This document shows, one piece after another, positions 1 through 6,104 of a stretch of DNA of 6,104 nt. Within the stretch, counting starts at the first letter, position 1. Each line of letters begins with the position of its first letter. The notes beneath the pieces are model-generated. The model did no database searches. It worked only from the letters and a program-made list of their open reading frames with translations, and was not told where the DNA came from. Where the stretch lies: contig DMMN01000094.1 of the NCBI GenBank assembly GCA_003453835.1, forward strand, positions 8,915 to 15,018, in the 5' to 3' direction. A program made the position numbers and the translations under genes. Source of the stretch: Bacteroidota bacterium (GTDB lineage Bacteria; Bacteroidota; Ignavibacteria; UBA10030).

Positions 1-47
1 AAGAAATCCGATCTTCGAACCACCAATCAACAATCTCAATAATCCTC

Positions 48-52
48 GGGAG
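48..52 (+). promoter_or_regulatory. Probable ribosome binding site of the propeller gene
   Basis: GGGAG lies 7 bases before GTG 60 and 10 bases before ATG 63. The spacing slightly favours GTG as the first codon, while ATG would be the more usual initiator. The difference is one residue. The site supports starting here even though the frame stays open to the left edge. Confidence 0.5.
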
Positions 53-59
53 CCGACCA

Positions 60-3000
60 GTGATGAAGAAACCAATTGTTCCCATCCTCATTGCCCTTGT
101 TGTTGCCGGATTCTTTGCCAACCGCGCGATCCGGGAGAGTTCGTTCTTCCCGTCATACCACACGATTCAGCCCGACTCACCGGAAGCTCTGCTGCTCGCT
201 GAGCAGCAGGCAAAGGAGGTGCGATATGCAAGCGGATTCGCACGACCGGAGGCGCCGGACGAGTTCCTGCGCTACCACGCCGAAATCCGAACGCGTGAGG
301 GGGCCGAGGCACCCGAGTATCCTATGAACTACAAGATGGCGGAAACGAACAAGGCCGTCCAACGAAAGGCTCTCTCGCTGATGAAGACGACGATCTTGCC
401 ATGGAACGAACGTGGACCGGGCAACATCGGCGGTAGAACAAGGGGCCTCATCGTCGATCCGGATGATCAGTTCAAGAACACATGGTACGCCGGATCGGTC
501 GGCGGCGGAGTTTGGAAGACGACGGATGGCGGGCTTTCCTGGATCAACAAGACGCCCAACCTTCCGAATCTTGCCACAACATGTCTGGCAATGGCGATGT
601 CGAACCACCACACGATCTACCTGGGAACGGGTGAAGGATTTGGGAACATCGATGCAATTCGCGGTGATGGCATCTGGAAATCTACCGACCGCGGCGAGAA
701 CTGGTCGCAACTCGCAAGCACGACGAGGAATACGAGCTTTGCGTATGTGAATCGGATCATCGTGAGCCCGTCGGACGAGAACATTCTCGTCGTCGCTACG
801 AATACGGGGATCTTTCGATCCGTGGACGGCGGCTCGAGCTGGACCACATCTTATACGAGTTCAGGGAGAATCCAACAAGTCATCGCCTCTCCGCAGGACT
901 TCAACCTGCAGTACGCAACGAGAAATTCACTGGGTGTGCTGAGATCAACGGACGCGGGCGTCTCGTGGTTTGTTTCTTCATCGGGACTTGGCGCCGGTGC
1001 TCGCTACGAACTGGCAATCGCGCCGACGAATGCAAACAGGCTCTACGCCGGTGTCGAAACCAGCAGCTCTGTTTCTGATCTCTATGTCTCCGACGACGGC
1101 GGCGCAACGTGGTCGAAAACCACGCAGGCCGGTACCTCACCCAACTGGCTGAATGGGCAAGGGTGGTACGACAACACGATCGCCGTTCATCCCTACAATC
1201 AAGACGTTGTGTTTGTCGGAGGGCTTGATCTCTATCGAATCAACGTCGGCGGAGCAGGGGCATCGACCTCGCAGATCCTCGGCGTCGACACACTCAACAC
1301 GAGGTCGTTCCTCTCTTTTGTCAATTTTGGTTTGCCCTTCATGGGCGGAGGCGTCGGCAGCGGTGACGACTTTGTACCCCCTCCCGTCAGCACTTCAAGC
1401 ACCGACTATGTCTCAGTTGAAATCCGATTCGGCCCGGGCAGATCTCAAAAAGCCCACCGCTTCACTCCTCCCGATGGAGCCGGTCAGCCGATCTCCGCAT
1501 ATGCATACGCGGGCTACGTCGATGTCCCGTTCGAAGTGTGGGACGTGACAAACAGCAGACAACTCATGGTGTCCTTCAGAGATCAGACAAATAACGGCGT
1601 GTTCGATCTGAGTCCCACACCAAGTGGCGGCACGTCACGAGAGTACGTTTTTGTCAACGCTGTTCCATACAGTGCCTCGAGCGCGAACCCCAACGTTGCC
1701 ATCGCGGGCGGATTCAAGTACAAAAACATCTACGGGATGGGACCTGCACTGGCGGCAGGAGCGACCTGGAATCCGAGCGCGCTCCCGAATGCGACGCTCC
1801 GAATCAACTATGGAACCGTCACTTCCCGCACCCGAACGTCGACCAAGATCACTGATTGGCGAACGGGGCAATCGACCCCCTACGTTCACGCGGATCACCA
1901 CAACATCACCATCATTCCCATCGACAATGCTTCACAGCTCTTTCGGATTCTCGACGCGAGTGACGGCGGGATCGGATTCTCTTTTGACGGCGGAGCCACG
2001 TGGAGCAATCCGAACAATGGATATAACACAAGCCAATTCTATGGTGCGGACAAGAAGCCGGGCGAGGATGTCTATATCGGAGGGATGCAGGATAACGGAA
2101 CTTCGATGTCACCTTCGGGGAGTGTTGCCAGTTCTCTCTGGCGTGCGCAACTCGGGGGGGATGGATTCTCCGTCAGTTGGAACTATCAGAATCCGAACAA
2201 GATCATCGGCGCGATCCAATACAATAGCTTCCGGCGGACAACCAACGGCGGGTTGAACTGGATCTCCGGGACGACGGATATGGTCGACGTGGGGAGTGGT
2301 TTCGGACCGTTCATTTCCGTCGTCGCCAAATCGAACAGCGATCCCGATCTTCTTTTCACGCTCGGAAGTCGTGGCGTTTGGCGCTCCGATAATTTCGCCG
2401 AGAACTGGACGCTCTGTGCCATAAGCACGGAGTGGGGATTTGGAACGGGCTCGAAGGCTGCGATCTCGATCGCCGATCCCCAGATCGTTTGGGCCGGATC
2501 GAGAATGTCGAACTCGACGACGACGCCGGGAAAACTGTTTGTGTCGACTGACGGAGGTGTCACGTTTTCACCCACGACCAACTACACGGGTGCAACGCTC
2601 GGGCGATTCTCGGGGCTGGCAACACATCCCACACAACCACAAACCTGTTATGCGCTTTTTTCAATTGCGCAAGCTCCGAAGGTACTCCGGACAACAAACC
2701 TCGGCCAGACCTGGACGGACCTCTCCGGCTTCGGCTCCGGAGCTCCAAGCTCGAACGGTTTTCCGGACGTGGCAACATACTCTCTGCTCGTTATGCCTCA
2801 CAACCCGAACGAGATTTGGGTTGGGACGGAGATAGGGCTTTTCATTTCTACCGACAATGGTGGAACGTGGACGTACGCGAACGACGCTCTTCCAGCCGTT
2901 GCGATCTGGCAGTTAAGTGTGGTTGATGATCAGGTGGTTGCTGCGACACACGGGCGTGGAGTCTGGTCGGTGACGATTCCTCAACTTCTCAACGCGCCTC

Positions 3001-3563
3001 CGCCTGTCGTCACGTGGGCGCCACGGCTCAACAAATCCCAGCAAACGACTGGCGGAATATTCCCGATCAGCCTCTCCCTAAGGTCACCGTACGATTCAAC
3101 TGTTGTGTTCGTTGACGGCAATCGGTTCACGGCAATTCCCGCGAATGATGCGGCGTCAGACTTGACCGTCAGCTACCCCGTCAGCCAATCTACTCCCATC
3201 ACCATCGGAGCCACGAGCTATAAGAATGGCAAAGCCTACAAATCTTCAACTCGAACCTTCTCCGTGATGGTTTCCGTCCAACAGGAGAAACGGACGCCAA
3301 CTTCTTTCAGTCTGAAGCAGAACTACCCGAACCCATTCAATCCGAGGACGAGCTTTGAGTTCGATTTGCCGATCTCGGAAGTTGTCAGCCTGAAGGTCTT
3401 CGATCTCTCGGGCAGAGAGGTAGCGACACTCGTTGACGGGAAGAGGGCGCCGGGCGTGCACGTGGTTTCCTGGGATGCAGCCGACGTATCGAGCGGCGTG
3501 TATCTCTACAGGATGCAAGCCGGCACGTTCCTTCAGACAGGAAAGATGGTGCTGACGAAGTGA
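60..3563 (+). CDS. Secreted Asp-box (BNR/sortilin-type) beta-propeller protein with C-terminal T9SS sorting domain
   Basis: An 1167-residue protein predicted to be exported by Sec and then the type IX system. Residues 3-24 are KK plus a hydrophobic stretch, with only a weak signal peptidase site. Residues 36-110 are a charged, probably helical pro-region. The propeller runs from about 115 to 972. Asp boxes (S/T-x-D-x-G-x-x-W) end at W161, W215, W261, W303, W351, W648, W734, W783, F836, W885 and W937. Family hallmarks are GGRTRGL (124-130), GTGEG (189-193), QDNGT (677-681) and ATHGRGVW (962-969). An insert of about 200 residues splits the array. An Ig-like region (about 980-1072) and the sorting domain (about 1078-1167) follow. 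GTG 60 or ATG 63 is chosen because KK and the hydrophobic core come directly after it and GGGAG lies at 48-52. The frame stays open to the left edge but has no ATG, GTG or TTG there. Such propellers bind or cleave glycans or bind proteins; the substrate is unknown and no catalytic residues can be assigned. Confidence 0.93.
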   Translation: MMKKPIVPILIALVVAGFFANRAIRESSFFPSYHTIQPDSPEALLLAEQQAKEVRYASGFARPEAPDEFLRYHAEIRTREGAEAPEYPMNYKMAETNKAVQRKALSLMKTTILPWNERGPGNIGGRTRGLIVDPDDQFKNTWYAGSVGGGVWKTTDGGLSWINKTPNLPNLATTCLAMAMSNHHTIYLGTGEGFGNIDAIRGDGIWKSTDRGENWSQLASTTRNTSFAYVNRIIVSPSDENILVVATNTGIFRSVDGGSSWTTSYTSSGRIQQVIASPQDFNLQYATRNSLGVLRSTDAGVSWFVSSSGLGAGARYELAIAPTNANRLYAGVETSSSVSDLYVSDDGGATWSKTTQAGTSPNWLNGQGWYDNTIAVHPYNQDVVFVGGLDLYRINVGGAGASTSQILGVDTLNTRSFLSFVNFGLPFMGGGVGSGDDFVPPPVSTSSTDYVSVEIRFGPGRSQKAHRFTPPDGAGQPISAYAYAGYVDVPFEVWDVTNSRQLMVSFRDQTNNGVFDLSPTPSGGTSREYVFVNAVPYSASSANPNVAIAGGFKYKNIYGMGPALAAGATWNPSALPNATLRINYGTVTSRTRTSTKITDWRTGQSTPYVHADHHNITIIPIDNASQLFRILDASDGGIGFSFDGGATWSNPNNGYNTSQFYGADKKPGEDVYIGGMQDNGTSMSPSGSVASSLWRAQLGGDGFSVSWNYQNPNKIIGAIQYNSFRRTTNGGLNWISGTTDMVDVGSGFGPFISVVAKSNSDPDLLFTLGSRGVWRSDNFAENWTLCAISTEWGFGTGSKAAISIADPQIVWAGSRMSNSTTTPGKLFVSTDGGVTFSPTTNYTGATLGRFSGLATHPTQPQTCYALFSIAQAPKVLRTTNLGQTWTDLSGFGSGAPSSNGFPDVATYSLLVMPHNPNEIWVGTEIGLFISTDNGGTWTYANDALPAVAIWQLSVVDDQVVAATHGRGVWSVTIPQLLNAPPPVVTWAPRLNKSQQTTGGIFPISLSLRSPYDSTVVFVDGNRFTAIPANDAASDLTVSYPVSQSTPITIGATSYKNGKAYKSSTRTFSVMVSVQQEKRTPTSFSLKQNYPNPFNPRTSFEFDLPISEVVSLKVFDLSGREVATLVDGKRAPGVHVVSWDAADVSSGVYLYRMQAGTFLQTGKMVLTK
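1245..1853 (+). other. Insert domain of about 200 residues within the beta-propeller (residues ~396-598)
   Basis: This part of the propeller protein lacks Asp boxes although blades lie on both sides. In related Asp-box proteins a blade strand like GGLDLYR (388-393 here) is normally followed soon by a further Asp box and then a (Y)VHADxH motif; here VHADHH comes only at 609-614. The intervening sequence is rich in G, S, T and aromatic residues with alternating hydrophobic positions. Examples are DYVSVEIRFGPG (449-460), VPFEVWDV (489-496), LMVSFRDQ (502-509) and REYVFVNAVPY (527-537). This suggests an extra all-beta domain. I do not recognise it as a named family. The borders are estimated from where blade-like sequence stops and resumes. 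Codon frame and composition continue smoothly, so it is not an assembly error. Confidence 0.6.
3291..3560 (+). other. T9SS type A C-terminal sorting domain (residues ~1078-1167)
   Basis: The last 90 residues of the propeller protein match the conserved sorting domain of type IX secretion substrates. The match starts with QNYPNPFNP at 1087-1095. A core follows with LKVFDLSGREVATLVDG (1111-1127), G-H-V-WDA (1132-1140) and SGVYLYRMQAG (1144-1154), and it ends with TGKMVLTK. The NYPNPFNP form is typical of Ignavibacteria, Calditrichota and neighbouring FCB phyla. The domain is known to direct passage through the outer-membrane translocon and is normally cleaved off or used for surface attachment. 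The ending is intact. Confidence 0.92.
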
Positions 3564-3706
3564 CGGATATATTAGTTGCGCAAAATTGTGCCCTCACAGG
3601 AGCTTCCTCAGATGAATGGTCCACACAGCCTAATCGTTACACACGTTCAAGAGATCGTTTGCATCGCGGAAGGATTTGATGATATGCTTCATCCAGTGAG
3701 AACTCT
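3564..3706 (+). other. Intergenic region between propeller gene and kinase gene
   Basis: A 143-base gap without a real gene. I found no stem followed by a T-run, so no clear intrinsic terminator for the propeller gene. I also found no exact Bacteroidota-type promoter (TAnnTTTG with an upstream TTG) and no good sigma-70 pair. The nearest element is TTTG within ATCGTTTGC around 3654-3662. The right end holds a GGAAGGA motif and a mini-ORF that overlaps the kinase start, described separately. A kinase promoter may still lie here in a form I cannot recognise. Confidence 0.5.
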
Positions 3707-3710
3707 ATGA
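3668..3710 (+). promoter_or_regulatory. Possible translational leader: strong SD plus 8-codon ORF overlapping the kinase start
   Basis: GGAAGGA (3668-3674) is the best Shine-Dalgarno-like motif in the gap, but it lies 32 bases before the kinase ATG, too far to serve it directly. Nine bases after it is ATG 3684, which opens ATG CTT CAT CCA GTG AGA ACT CTA TGA. Its stop overlaps the kinase start as ATGA (3707-3710). The kinase's own upstream sequence is only a weak GTGAG at 3696-3700. Translational coupling through this leader is therefore conceivable. A second short frame, ATG 3679 to TGA 3699, shares the same motif. Frames this short occur by chance, so confidence is low. Confidence 0.3.
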
Positions 3711-5161
3711 GACTTACCATAACAAGAAAGATTGCTCTCCCCTTTGTGCTCATTCTGCTGCTTATGGCAGTGATGGCAATTGTCTCTTTCATCGGCCAAT
3801 CGCTCAATTCACAAAACATCGAATCCATGCGCAATCACACGGCAAAGCAAGCCGTCGCCGTTGATCTCCAGATCGATTTTGCCGCGCTTTTGATGTCGGT
3901 GAATGACTACATCATTACTGGTAAGCAAGGGTATCGTGAAGAGTATTTCAAACAAAAAGATACTGTCCGCAAACACCTCCGCGAACTTCGTGCAGTCTCA
4001 CTCACGGACCACGAGCGGGCCCACCTCGACACCGTCGAGAACAATATTCGCGGCGTCGAAGCGTATGCGGACTCAATTCTGAACATCCGCGTTGTTCCCA
4101 CAGAAGGACACCTTGCGTCCTTGATGGAAACGATGGACTATCAGTACGGTCAGAGGGTGTCTTCACAGCTTACGGGTCTCTACGAAACTATCGGCGAGAT
4201 CGTGCAGGCGCAAGCGGGCGAGATGGTTATTCTTGACCGCAGAGGATTCTTATACACAATCATTGCATTCCTCATTGCCTTCCCGATAGCGGTCATTGTG
4301 GTTTGGCTAACGATGAATCGGATTTCTCGTCCGCTCCTGCGGCTGGTGCATATGGCAGAACGGATTACGATGCGCGATTTTTCGGCCCGCCTGAAGGCAG
4401 AAACAGAAGATGAGATCGGCGTTCTCGTTGAGGCCTTCAATGCCATGGCAGAAGAGATCAGGCGGCGATACGACGAGTTGGAGAGTTTCGCCTACATCGT
4501 TGCCCACGATCTCAAGAACCCCATAACCGGAATCCGCGGCATGACGGAAATGACACTGACCGATGCCGGCAATACATTGGATGCCGAAAGCAAGGAGAAT
4601 TTGTCGATCGTGATTCAAGCTAGCAACTCGATGATGGCACTGATTAACGACCTGTTAGATTTTGCACGCGCAGGCAAGATCGAGTTTGCACGGGAGCCGG
4701 TCCCCATGAACGAAATCCTCGATGATGTTCAGCGCGACATGCTGTTCTTCATCCGAGAACGAAAGGCGGAAATCGTAGTTCCGCAAGACCTCCCCGCGAT
4801 CCGCTGCGACCCGATTCGGTTCTCACAAATCTGGAAGAACCTGCTCTCCAACGCCATCAAGTACAACGAAAACCCCGCGCCTCGCGTGGAGATCACGTGC
4901 GATAGTTCACAGCCTCGTTTCCACACGTTTGACGTGAAAGACAACGGGATCGGCCTGGACGAGAAGGATTATGAAACGATTTTTCATCCGTTCAAGAGAG
5001 CGCACACCAAGGATCGTTACGAAGGAACCGGTATCGGGCTTGCGATCGTCAAGCGCGTAGTGGACTTTCATGGCGGACGGATCTGGGTGACGTCAAGAAG
5101 AGGGGAAGGGACAACGTTTCATTTCACTCTTCCGAAAATCTCTGACCTTCGTAAAGAGTAA
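3707..5161 (+). CDS. Membrane-bound sensor histidine kinase (TM-sensor-TM-HAMP-HisKA-HATPase_c)
   Basis: A complete 484-residue kinase that should sense an extracytoplasmic or membrane signal, autophosphorylate on His and pass phosphate to a response regulator. TM1 spans about 8-30. A mostly helical sensor region (about 31-180) contains NDYIITG-x-x-GYREEY (66-80), reminiscent of CHASE3 or four-helix-bundle sensors. TM2 spans about 181-203 and HAMP about 203-257. The H-box FAYIVAHDLKNP (261-272) carries the phospho-acceptor H267. The ATPase domain shows the N-box KNLLSNAIKYN (N378, N382), G1 DNGIG (412-416), F-box FHPF (426-429), G2 GTGIGL (440-445) and G3 GEGTT (466-470), so all catalytic boxes are intact. 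There is no receiver or HPt domain. ATG 3707 is the only usable start: TGA 3680-3682 is in frame upstream with no start codon between. The next gene begins 37 bases after the stop, so the two are probably co-transcribed. Confidence 0.95.
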   Translation: MRLTITRKIALPFVLILLLMAVMAIVSFIGQSLNSQNIESMRNHTAKQAVAVDLQIDFAALLMSVNDYIITGKQGYREEYFKQKDTVRKHLRELRAVSLTDHERAHLDTVENNIRGVEAYADSILNIRVVPTEGHLASLMETMDYQYGQRVSSQLTGLYETIGEIVQAQAGEMVILDRRGFLYTIIAFLIAFPIAVIVVWLTMNRISRPLLRLVHMAERITMRDFSARLKAETEDEIGVLVEAFNAMAEEIRRRYDELESFAYIVAHDLKNPITGIRGMTEMTLTDAGNTLDAESKENLSIVIQASNSMMALINDLLDFARAGKIEFAREPVPMNEILDDVQRDMLFFIRERKAEIVVPQDLPAIRCDPIRFSQIWKNLLSNAIKYNENPAPRVEITCDSSQPRFHTFDVKDNGIGLDEKDYETIFHPFKRAHTKDRYEGTGIGLAIVKRVVDFHGGRIWVTSRRGEGTTFHFTLPKISDLRKE

Positions 5162-5184
5162 CATTGTGAGATTGCACTTGAGTT

Positions 5185-5190
5185 GGAGGA
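5185..5190 (+). promoter_or_regulatory. Strong ribosome binding site of the PAS sensor gene
   Basis: GGAGGA lies 8 bases before ATG 5199, a near-ideal Shine-Dalgarno arrangement and the strongest of the three genes here. It decides the start: TTG 5172, TTG 5178 and GTG 5166 are also in frame and open, but none has a comparable site. Confidence 0.85.
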
Positions 5191-5198
5191 GAACAATA

Positions 5199-6104
5199 AT
5201 GCCAAGCGAAGAGCAAAACAGTCAAGCGAATGTTCAAAACCTTATACTCGAGAACGTTCCGGAGATCATTTACTTTGTAGAAGTGAATGGCGACTCCGCT
5301 CGTGGAGTGGTTAAGTTCGTCAGTCCGAGCGTGGAAGAAATCGTCGGATATACACGGGATGAGTTCATAAAGAATGCGGCGCTATGGATCAGCATTATCC
5401 ATCCGGGCGACGTGCACGCCGTACAGCGACAAACAGAAGAGATGTTTGCAAAAAAGACGAGAGTTTCCCGCCGATACCGCCTTCGGCATAAAGTAACGGG
5501 TGAATACATCTGCATAGAGGATAGGCTGTCGTTAGTCATTGATGGCAATGGAAGAACTACAGGCTACGTTGGCGTTGCGAGAGAGGCGGAGCGTGAATTC
5601 GGAGAGATTGAGCAGAGATTCAAAGCCCAGTTCGATGGATTTCCATTACCGACCTACACATGGAAGATCCAAGGAGAACAGATCGTTTTAGTCGGATACA
5701 ATGTTGCGGCAAGCCGGGTCATGGGGCAATATGTGCAGCAATTGTTGGGGAGGTCAGCTCGAGAAATCTATCCAGGCATGCCTGATATTCTTGAGGATTT
5801 CGGGAGGTGTTTATCGACGAAGGGAGCGATTCATCGAGAGAGGGCCCATCGTTTTCGGTCTTCTGGTGATGTGAGAGAGATGGCAGTAGACTATGTGTTT
5901 GTACCACCAGATATAATCATGGTGCACACAGAAGATATTACTGAGCGCAAACAGGCGGAGCAAGAGCTGCAAAAACTTTCTCGCGTTGTCCAGCAGACGG
6001 CTGATATTGTCTTCATTACTGATAGAAACGGCTTGATCGAATACGTCAATCCGGCCTTTGAAAAAACAACAGGATACATGCGCGAGGAAGTGATGGGCAA
6101 GACA
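5199..6104 (+). CDS. Multi-PAS sensor protein, probably a hybrid or sensor kinase (3' end missing)
   Basis: Translation from ATG 5199 gives 302 open codons to the window edge, so only the N-terminal part is present. There is no signal peptide or membrane segment, which points to a cytoplasmic sensor. PAS1 (about 14-128) has a PAS_3-like look: YFVEVNG, then FVSPSVEEIVGYTRDEF (40-56), WISIIHPGD (63-71), RYRLRHKVTGEY (92-103) and GYVGVARE (122-129). PAS2 (about 138-247) is a variant with LPTYTWK (150-156), PPDIIMVHTEDIT (236-248) and a less typical core. A linker, ERKQAEQELQKL (249-260), leads into PAS3 (from about 261), where DIVFITDRNGLIEYVNPAF (269-287) and TTGYMREEVMG (290-300) are canonical. 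Proteins of this build usually end in HisKA/HATPase_c, sometimes in GGDEF or a receiver; the sequence here cannot decide. It probably shares an operon with the kinase 37 bases upstream. GC content looks lower than in the propeller gene. Confidence 0.92.
   Translation, partial: MPSEEQNSQANVQNLILENVPEIIYFVEVNGDSARGVVKFVSPSVEEIVGYTRDEFIKNAALWISIIHPGDVHAVQRQTEEMFAKKTRVSRRYRLRHKVTGEYICIEDRLSLVIDGNGRTTGYVGVAREAEREFGEIEQRFKAQFDGFPLPTYTWKIQGEQIVLVGYNVAASRVMGQYVQQLLGRSAREIYPGMPDILEDFGRCLSTKGAIHRERAHRFRSSGDVREMAVDYVFVPPDIIMVHTEDITERKQAEQELQKLSRVVQQTADIVFITDRNGLIEYVNPAFEKTTGYMREEVMGKT

Noticed and set aside
1..59. Coding continuation upstream of 60, because the frame stays open to the left edge
   Set aside because: No start codon lies in frame in this stretch, and the signal-like KK plus hydrophobic segment begins right after 60/63 with a ribosome binding site in front. 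Fifty-nine open bases are not evidence of coding.
1624..2256. Long open frame of 210 codons on the + strand inside the propeller gene
   Set aside because: It lies wholly within a strongly supported gene in another frame. Its translation is rich in Arg, Ser and Thr without domains, which is typical of a shadow frame.
400..2980. Assigning a specific glycosidase activity (sialidase or GH74 xyloglucanase) to the propeller
   Set aside because: Asp boxes are structural and shared by many non-enzymatic proteins. I could not identify a sialidase Arg triad, an FRIP motif or GH74 catalytic Asp residues from sequence alone.
3578..3591. Inverted repeat GCGCAAAATTGTGC shortly after the propeller stop, as a possible terminator
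   Set aside because: The stem is only about 5 pairs with one G-T wobble, and no T-run follows it. It is too weak to call an intrinsic terminator.
3594..3608. AGGA-GCT-TCCT mini-hairpin in the intergenic region
   Set aside because: Four pairs with a three-base loop is expected by chance in a gap of this size.
3385..3624. Minus-strand open frame across the end of the propeller gene and the intergenic region
   Set aside because: Most of it is antisense to the conserved T9SS domain. The product is Arg/Ser-rich and low in complexity, and no ribosome binding site supports it.
5270..5548. Minus-strand open frame opposite PAS1
   Set aside because: The + strand here encodes an unmistakable PAS domain in a frame with a strong ribosome binding site, so this is a shadow.

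Overview
The window carries three genes, all on the + strand. They are a large secreted beta-propeller protein (60-3563), a complete membrane histidine kinase (3707-5161), and the 5' part of a multi-PAS sensor protein that runs off the right edge (5199-6104, 302 codons present). I see no RNA genes, mobile elements, CRISPR arrays or sizeable nucleotide repeats. The bacterium most likely belongs to the Bacteroidota/Chlorobiota side of the FCB group, with an Ignavibacteria-like lineage as my best guess. The reason is the C-terminal type IX secretion (T9SS) sorting domain of the first protein, with its NYPNPFNP start and GVY-YRM-AG-F--TGKM-L-K ending. This is inferred from family knowledge, not from a search.

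Region 1 (1-3563): a Sec-type N-terminus is followed by a charged pro-region. Next comes a long array of Asp-box (BNR/sortilin-type) beta-propeller blades, split in the middle by an insert of about 200 residues. An Ig-like domain and the T9SS sorting domain close the protein. It should be exported and either anchored on the cell surface or released.

Region 2 (3564-3706): a 143-base gap with no convincing terminator or promoter. It does hold a strong Shine-Dalgarno-like GGAAGGA and a tiny reading frame that overlaps the kinase start codon in an ATGA arrangement.

Region 3 (3707-6104): the kinase (TM, extracytoplasmic helical sensor, TM, HAMP, HisKA, HATPase_c) and the PAS protein lie 37 bases apart and probably form one operon. 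The PAS protein has a strong ribosome binding site and at least three PAS domains, the second an unusual variant. No response regulator is visible, so the output lies outside the window. Nothing in the sequence ties the propeller protein functionally to the signalling pair beyond shared strand and adjacency. The window looks mostly ordinary. The most interesting items are the propeller insert, the overlapping mini-ORF before the kinase, and the variant PAS domain.
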